Part shown: piece after piece, positions 6,655 to 11,071 of the stretch | How the letters are laid out: every line of letters begins with the position of its first letter | How positions within the stretch are numbered: position 1 is the first letter of the stretch | Assembly: GCA_029005335.1 (NCBI GenBank) | Contig: JAQXFT010000132.1 | Coordinates: 1-11,071 of the forward strand | From: Oscillospiraceae bacterium | Lineage (GTDB): Bacteria > Bacillota > Clostridia > Oscillospirales > Ruminococcaceae | Reading direction: 5' to 3' | DNA: 11,071 nt | The notes under the pieces: model-generated | What the model was told of the DNA's origin: nothing | Seen by the model: only the letters and a program-made list of their open reading frames with translations | The model's database searches: none | Position numbers and translations under genes: made by a program

Positions 6655-9108
6655 ATGAAAAATCTTTATAAGCTCATATCCTACAGCAACCTTGATTACT
6701 TCTATAAAAAACCGCTTATGCCGAAATCACTGCTTATGAAGTACAGGGAGGGGCTTATTTTCGGAAGTGCTTGCGAATCGGGAGAGCTTTTCAGTGCCAT
6801 GACTGAAAACAAATCTGAGGAAAAGCTTGAGGAGCTTGCAAAATTCTATGACTATCTCGAAATACAGCCTATATGCAATAACGAATTTATGATAAGAGAG
6901 GGTATCGCTGAAGATGAAGAGGAACTCAGGGAATATAACCGCCGTATAGTTGCACTCGGTGAAAAGCTGAATATACCTGTATGTGCAACGTGCGACGTGC
7001 ATTTTATCGACCCTAAGGATTCAGTATACAGAAAAATTCTGCTTGCAAGCATGGGATATAAAGATGTTGAAAATCAGCCTTTGTTATATTTCAGAACTAC
7101 TGAGGAAATGATGCAGGAATTTTCCTATCTGGGAGAGGAAAAGGCTGAGGAAGTAGTAATCACAAATACAAATATGATTGCGGATATGATTGAAAATGTA
7201 CGTCCTATTCCAAAGGGAACTTTTACGCCGTTCATTGAAGGAGCAGAGGAAGAGCTTACTGAAATCACTAATAAAAAAGCCCGTGAAATATACGGTGACC
7301 CCCTCCCCGAAATCGTAAAAAACCGGCTTGACCGTGAGCTTTCATCTATTATAAAGCATGGATTTTCCGTACTGTATATCATAGCACAGAAGCTTGTTAA
7401 AAATTCCGTAGAGCATGGATATTTAGTAGGTTCAAGAGGCTCTGTAGGTTCGTCGTTTGTAGCATCTATGGCAGGAATTTCAGAAGTAAATCCGCTTCCC
7501 CCTCATTATGTATGTCCGAAATGCAGGCACAGCGAATTTGTTGCGGACGGTTCATACAGCTCCGGCTATGATATGCCTGAAAAAAGCTGTCCGGAATGTG
7601 GTGAGGATATGATTCGTGAGGGTCACGACATACCGTTTGAAACGTTTCTCGGCTTTGACGGGGACAAAGCTCCGGATATAGACCTCAATTTTTCCGGCGA
7701 ATATCAGTTCTATGCCCACAGATATACAGAGGAGCTTTTCGGAAAAGCCAATGTATTCAAAGCAGGTACTATTTCATCTGTTGCCGATAAGACAGCTTTC
7801 GGATATGTCAAAAAATATCTTGAGGAAAATAATCTGAAAGTGAATCCCTCTGAAATGGAAAGGCTTTCAATAGGCTGTACCGGAATAAAGCGTACTACCG
7901 GACAGCACCCCGGCGGAATGGTTGTAGTTCCGTCTGATTATGAAGTATATGATTTCACACCGGTACAGCACCCTGCTGATATGGCGGATTCAGAAGTTAT
8001 AACAACTCACTTTGATTTCAACTCAATGCATGATACTATTCTCAAGCTTGACGAATTAGCCCACGATGTTCCTACAAAATACAAGTATCTTGAGGATTTG
8101 ACAGGACTTGAAATCAAGGATATTCCGGCATCAGACCCGCAGGTAATAAAAATGTGTACATCAACAGAGCCTATGGGAGTTACTCCGGAGGAAATATATT
8201 TCAAAACCGGTACTCTCGGAATCCCTGAGATGAAAACAAATTTCACTATGCAGATGCTTGTTGATGCTCAGCCGAAATCATTCGGTGATTTGCTTCAGTT
8301 TTCGGGACTCTCCCACGGCACTGACGTATGGACAGGAAACGCAAAGGACCTTATTGATAAAAAAATCTGTACCATTTCGGACGTTATAGGAACTCGTGAC
8401 AGCATTATGACATATCTTCTATACAAGGGAGTTGAACCTAAACAGGCATTTCAGATTATGGAGGATACCCGAAAGGGAAAAGCTCCTAAGACATTTACTC
8501 CGGAGAGAATACAGATGCTTAAAGACCATAATGTGCCTGACTGGTATATTGAAAGCTGTCTGAAGATAAAGTATATGTTCCCGAAGGCTCATGCAACAGC
8601 ATATATAATGTCAGCAATGAAGCTCTGCTGGTTCAAGCTTTATAAGCCTCTCGAATACTATGCAACTTACTTTACTGTAAGCGGTGAGGCAATGGACGCT
8701 GTAATAGTTTCTCAGGGAAAAAATGCAGTACATGATAAAATAGAGGAGCTTAAATATAAAGCTTCGGAACATAAAGCCTCTCAGAAAGACAATGCATTGC
8801 TTGATGTACTTCTTATAGTAAATGAGATGATGGCAAGAGGATATGAATTTCTTCCGGTTGACCTGTATAAATCCCATGCCACAAGATACCTGATAGAGGA
8901 CGGCAAAATAAGAATACCATTTTCAGCAGTAGAGGGAATCGGCGAAAACGCTGCAAAAAATATATATGAAACTGTTCAGAAAGCCGATTTCATATCAATC
9001 GAGGAATTTCAGAAGCAGAGCAAGGCATCAAAAACTATTATTGAGCTTATGAAATCTATGGGTGCTTTGGGAAGCCTGCCTGAAACTAATCAGCTTTCAT
9101 TCTTTTAG
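6655..9108 (+). CDS. polC: PolC-type DNA polymerase III, C-terminal catalytic part downstream of the amber codon
   Basis: An 817-aa continuation of polC, encoding the second PHP segment (GSACESGE with C40 and E41; D114 and H116 in CDVHF) and the polymerase core. SRGSVGSS is at 260-267, a zinc motif has C287, C290, C312 and C315, and catalytic Asp341 and Asp343 are in PDIDLNFSGEYQ. TGQHPGG follows, then the third Asp466 in LKLD, and LSHGTDVW, KAHATAYIMS and a helix-hairpin-helix-like region near IPFSAVEGIG. The last residues, QLSFF, are a beta-clamp binding motif. If it starts at 6655 it lacks 20 conserved residues of the PHP domain; the homologous frame really opens at 6595, straight after the TAG. 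Catalytic residues are intact with no further stops, which argues against an old pseudogene. It ends in TAG. Confidence 0.93.
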   Translation: MKNLYKLISYSNLDYFYKKPLMPKSLLMKYREGLIFGSACESGELFSAMTENKSEEKLEELAKFYDYLEIQPICNNEFMIREGIAEDEEELREYNRRIVALGEKLNIPVCATCDVHFIDPKDSVYRKILLASMGYKDVENQPLLYFRTTEEMMQEFSYLGEEKAEEVVITNTNMIADMIENVRPIPKGTFTPFIEGAEEELTEITNKKAREIYGDPLPEIVKNRLDRELSSIIKHGFSVLYIIAQKLVKNSVEHGYLVGSRGSVGSSFVASMAGISEVNPLPPHYVCPKCRHSEFVADGSYSSGYDMPEKSCPECGEDMIREGHDIPFETFLGFDGDKAPDIDLNFSGEYQFYAHRYTEELFGKANVFKAGTISSVADKTAFGYVKKYLEENNLKVNPSEMERLSIGCTGIKRTTGQHPGGMVVVPSDYEVYDFTPVQHPADMADSEVITTHFDFNSMHDTILKLDELAHDVPTKYKYLEDLTGLEIKDIPASDPQVIKMCTSTEPMGVTPEEIYFKTGTLGIPEMKTNFTMQMLVDAQPKSFGDLLQFSGLSHGTDVWTGNAKDLIDKKICTISDVIGTRDSIMTYLLYKGVEPKQAFQIMEDTRKGKAPKTFTPERIQMLKDHNVPDWYIESCLKIKYMFPKAHATAYIMSAMKLCWFKLYKPLEYYATYFTVSGEAMDAVIVSQGKNAVHDKIEELKYKASEHKASQKDNALLDVLLIVNEMMARGYEFLPVDLYKSHATRYLIEDGKIRIPFSAVEGIGENAAKNIYETVQKADFISIEEFQKQSKASKTIIELMKSMGALGSLPETNQLSFF

Positions 9109-9109
9109 C

Positions 9110-9138
9110 TTGACTTTGAAGGCATAATATGTTATTAT
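9110..9138 (+). promoter_or_regulatory. Predicted housekeeping-sigma promoter of the his operon (extended -10)
   Basis: TTGACT (9110-9115), a 17-base spacer, then TATTAT (9133-9138), with TG at 9130-9131 one base before the -10 box, which is the extended -10 form. It begins two bases after the polC stop. Transcription would start near 9145, giving a leader of about 34 bases before the hisZ ATG. That leader is too short for a T-box or a histidine attenuator, so regulation, if any, would be at initiation. The call rests on consensus match and position only. Confidence 0.72.
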
Positions 9139-9146
9139 TGACATAT
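9127..9146 (+). repeat. 6-bp inverted repeat flanking the hisZ -10 box, candidate operator
   Basis: ATATGT (9127-9132) and ACATAT (9141-9146) are exact reverse complements around the eight bases TATTATTG, which contain the predicted -10 box. A protein bound here would block the promoter. The half-sites are short and AT-rich, so chance is a real alternative, and I do not know a repressor with this site. Confidence 0.35.
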
Positions 9147-9178
9147 ATAAATACAGATTACTGAAAAGGAGAGATTTT

Positions 9179-10369
9179 ATGAAAAGATATGACCTGCTTA
9201 CTCCGGAGGGTACTAAAGACCTTTTATTTGAAGAATCAATGCTCCACAGAAGCATTAAAAATACACTTGACAATATTTTCAGAACAAAGGGTTACAGTGA
9301 GGTTATAACTCCGGCACTTGAATTTTTTGATGTTTTCAGCCTTAATTCAAATTACTTTCCGCAGGAAAATATGTATAAGCTTACCGACAGCAAGGGCAGA
9401 CTTATGGTTCTCAGACCGGATTCCACAATGCCTATCGCACGTATGACTGCCACACGCCTTAAAGATGCAACATTACCGCTCCGCCTTTACTATAATCAGA
9501 AAGTATACCGTTCCGAACCGGCTCTTAAAGGCAGAAGTGATGAGATTTCACAGATGGGTATCGAGCTTATAGGTTCATCAATGAAAATGGCTGATGTTGA
9601 AATATGTTCAACTGCTATTGATTCCCTTGAAGCATGGGGAATGAAATATACTCTTGAAATAGGTCATATAGGAATTTTCAAGGAGCTTGTCAGCAATCTT
9701 GACGCTGATGAAAATCAGAAAGAGGAAATCAGAAAGCTTATTGAAAAGAAAAATTTCCCTGCACTTAATGATATGCTTGATTCCTTCGGGAACAGTCCGG
9801 CAATACAGTCACTTAAAAAGCTTCCGTCACTTTTCGGAGGAGAGGAAGTTTTTGAAAAGGCTAAAAAAGCAATTCCGGACGAAAAAATAAGATTTATTCT
9901 TGACGACCTCAGAAGCATATATAATGATGTTTCCGCACTCTGCGGAAAAGACGGACAGGTCGCAGTAGACCTCGGACTTGTAAATAAGACCGATTACTAT
10001 ACTGGCATTATAATCAAAGGATATCTTCAGGGACACGGAGCTAAGGTATTGTCCGGCGGAAGATATGACAAGCTTATTTCAGAATTTGGCTATGATGTTC
10101 CTGCTGTGGGATTTGCAGTTGATGTCAATGCAGTATCAAAGGTAATCGCTAAAAACGGCGATATAAACAGCTACAGACCTGTATCCGATGTCATAGTATA
10201 TTCCGCTCCCGGAAACGAAATAAAAGGAATTAAAACTGCAAACAAGCTCCGTGCAAAGGGAGATATAGTTGAAAATTCTCTGTTTGAAACTCTTGATGCA
10301 ACAAGAGAATATGCAAGAGAAAAGAAAATAGCTAAAATAGTTGTCGTTGAGGAGGATATAGATGAATAA
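9179..10369 (+). CDS. hisZ: ATP phosphoribosyltransferase regulatory subunit
   Basis: A 396-aa histidyl-tRNA synthetase paralogue that does not charge tRNA but is needed by short-form HisG, forming a HisZ-HisG complex that carries histidine feedback control. The class II synthetase fold shows in TPEGTKDLLFEE near the N-terminus, VLRPDSTMPIAR at 77-88 (motif 2 region, R79), YYNQKVYRSEP, TDYYTG at 271-276, then SGGRYDKL and VGFAVDV (motif 3 region). A short C-terminal alpha/beta part follows. The start is supported by AAGGAG at 9166-9171, seven bases from the ATG. The next gene, a short hisG, overlaps it by 8 bases and confirms hisZ over hisS. Length is normal and no damage is visible. Confidence 0.94.
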   Translation: MKRYDLLTPEGTKDLLFEESMLHRSIKNTLDNIFRTKGYSEVITPALEFFDVFSLNSNYFPQENMYKLTDSKGRLMVLRPDSTMPIARMTATRLKDATLPLRLYYNQKVYRSEPALKGRSDEISQMGIELIGSSMKMADVEICSTAIDSLEAWGMKYTLEIGHIGIFKELVSNLDADENQKEEIRKLIEKKNFPALNDMLDSFGNSPAIQSLKKLPSLFGGEEVFEKAKKAIPDEKIRFILDDLRSIYNDVSALCGKDGQVAVDLGLVNKTDYYTGIIIKGYLQGHGAKVLSGGRYDKLISEFGYDVPAVGFAVDVNAVSKVIAKNGDINSYRPVSDVIVYSAPGNEIKGIKTANKLRAKGDIVENSLFETLDATREYAREKKIAKIVVVEEDIDE

Positions 10370-10991
10370 ACCACTCAGAATAGCTCTGACAAAGGGCAGA
10401 CTTGAAAAGGATACTATACAGCTTTTTGAAAAAATAGGCTTTGACTGTACGGCATTGCGTGAAAAGGGAAGAAAGCTTATACTTCCGGTACCCGATGCAA
10501 AAGCAGAAGCAGTTCTCGCCAAGGCTAATGATGTTATAACCTATGTGGAACACGGTGTATGCGACATAGGAATTGTCGGAAAAGATACAATAGTCGAAAT
10601 GGGAGGCAAGTTCTTTGAGCTTGTTGACCTCGGATTCGGAAAATGCAGATTTGCACTTGCCGTAAAAAAAGGAAGTGACTTTTACAGCGGATTCGGAGTA
10701 AAGACCATAGCAACAAAATATCCTAATATCGCAAGAAATTACTTTGAATCAAAGGGTATGGATATTGAGATAGTAAAGATAGAGGGTTCAGTAGAACTCG
10801 CACCGCTTCTTGAACTTGCTGACGGTATAGTTGATATAGTTGAAACTGGTACTACATTAAAGGAAAACGGGCTTGAGGTTGCTGAATATATTATGCCGAT
10901 TTCAGCAAGAGTTATTGTGAATACTGTAAGCCTTAAAATGCGTCAGAAGGAAATCGAAAATCTTATAAAGCTTATGGAGGAGAATTTATAA
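10362..10991 (+). CDS. hisG: ATP phosphoribosyltransferase catalytic subunit, short form
   Basis: A 209-aa cytosolic enzyme that joins ATP and PRPP to make phosphoribosyl-ATP, the first committed step of histidine synthesis. Landmarks are LRIALTKGRLEKDT at the N-terminus, GVCDIGIVGKDT in the middle and the PRPP-binding loop DIVETGTTLKENG at about 158-170. It stops before the C-terminal regulatory domain of long-form HisG, as expected when HisZ is present. The ATG lies inside the end of hisZ in another frame, preceded by AGGAGG at 10350-10355 with six bases of spacing, so the two are translationally coupled, which suits a fixed subunit ratio. Identity is very secure. Confidence 0.97.
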   Translation: MNKPLRIALTKGRLEKDTIQLFEKIGFDCTALREKGRKLILPVPDAKAEAVLAKANDVITYVEHGVCDIGIVGKDTIVEMGGKFFELVDLGFGKCRFALAVKKGSDFYSGFGVKTIATKYPNIARNYFESKGMDIEIVKIEGSVELAPLLELADGIVDIVETGTTLKENGLEVAEYIMPISARVIVNTVSLKMRQKEIENLIKLMEENL

Positions 10992-10995
10992 TAAA

Positions 10996-11071
10996 ATGAA
11001 AAAAATTTATGCGAACGGTTCTGATGAACTCGAATTTTTTAAGGAACTCGATAAAAGACACGGCGAAACCA
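10996..11071 (+). CDS. hisD: Probable histidinol dehydrogenase, 3'-truncated by the window edge
   Basis: The frame opens with ATG five bases after the hisG TAA and stays open to the window end, giving 25 residues (MKKIYANGSDELEFFKEL onward). GGAGGAG at 10976-10982 lies 13 bases upstream, a rather long spacing. The short N-terminal region resembles HisD N-termini, and hisD commonly follows hisZ-hisG in Bacillota, but no catalytic motif falls inside the window. HisD would oxidise histidinol to histidine, the last two steps of the pathway. The assignment leans mostly on gene order. Confidence 0.7.
   Translation, partial: MKKIYANGSDELEFFKELDKRHGET

Noticed and set aside
6592..6655. Pyrrolysine insertion signal or other recoding hairpin after the amber codon
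   Set aside because: The 60 bases after TAG are AT-rich, and the best pairing is a five-base stem TTCTT/AAGAA with a tiny loop, too weak to call.
6592..6660. Split intein, as in cyanobacterial DnaE, joining the two polC halves
   Set aside because: The two PolC segments abut with only a stop codon and homologous PolC residues between them; there is no room for intein halves and no intein motifs.
6550..6660. Frameshift between the polC halves
   Set aside because: Both segments are in the same frame, and the bases between them translate to PolC-like sequence; only the TAG interrupts.
9060..9140. Intrinsic terminator after polC
   Set aside because: No GC-rich stem with a T-run is found around the polC stop; the T-rich patch at the end encodes the C-terminal Phe residues.
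9109..9178. T-box riboswitch or histidine leader-peptide attenuator before hisZ
   Set aside because: Only 70 bases separate polC from hisZ, with no His-rich small frame, specifier stem or terminator hairpin.
10136..10522. 128-aa open frame on the - strand across the hisZ-hisG junction
   Set aside because: Both + strand genes are certain here, and the - strand product is a low-complexity Ser/Phe/Tyr-rich chain typical of antisense shadows.

Overview
The window looks like a chromosomal segment of a Gram-positive, AT-rich member of the Clostridia, most likely near Ruminococcus/Oscillospiraceae. The reasons are a PolC-type replicative polymerase, which is a Bacillota trait; the order uppS-cdsA-dxr-rseP-ispG-polC; frequent AGA and ATA codons; and a short HisG paired with HisZ. 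The genus is an inference from protein style, not a database result. All genes lie on the + strand and are tightly packed. No rRNA, tRNA, CRISPR array or mobile element was seen, and no stretch over 300 bases lacks a gene.

Region 1 (2-4788) is an isoprenoid and envelope-lipid operon. It holds the 3' part of uppS (undecaprenyl diphosphate synthase), cdsA (CDP-diacylglycerol synthase), dxr (MEP pathway step 2), rseP (site-2 intramembrane protease) and ispG (a late MEP pathway step). Dxr and IspG make the C5 precursors that UppS polymerises into the lipid carrier for cell-wall synthesis. CdsA makes the precursor of anionic phospholipids. Gaps are 0 to 66 bases. The only notable intergenic structure is a perfect 9-bp GC-rich hairpin between cdsA and dxr.

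Region 2 (4795-9108) is polC, encoding the catalytic subunit of DNA polymerase III. It is interrupted by one in-frame amber codon, TAG at 6592-6594 (codon 600). Both sides are in the same frame, and together they span 1,437 codons, the normal PolC length. The stop lies in the linker where the inserted 3'-5' exonuclease domain returns to the PHP domain. The catalytic residues I checked on both sides are present. The downstream part has no convincing start site of its own. This is the most interesting feature: amber readthrough, a true two-piece polymerase, a recent nonsense mutation and a sequence error are all possible, and the sequence alone does not choose between them.

Region 3 (9109-11071) begins a histidine biosynthesis operon: hisZ, hisG (8-base overlap) and the first codons of a probable hisD. 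In front of it is a near-consensus extended -10 promoter whose -10 box sits inside a small inverted repeat that could be an operator.
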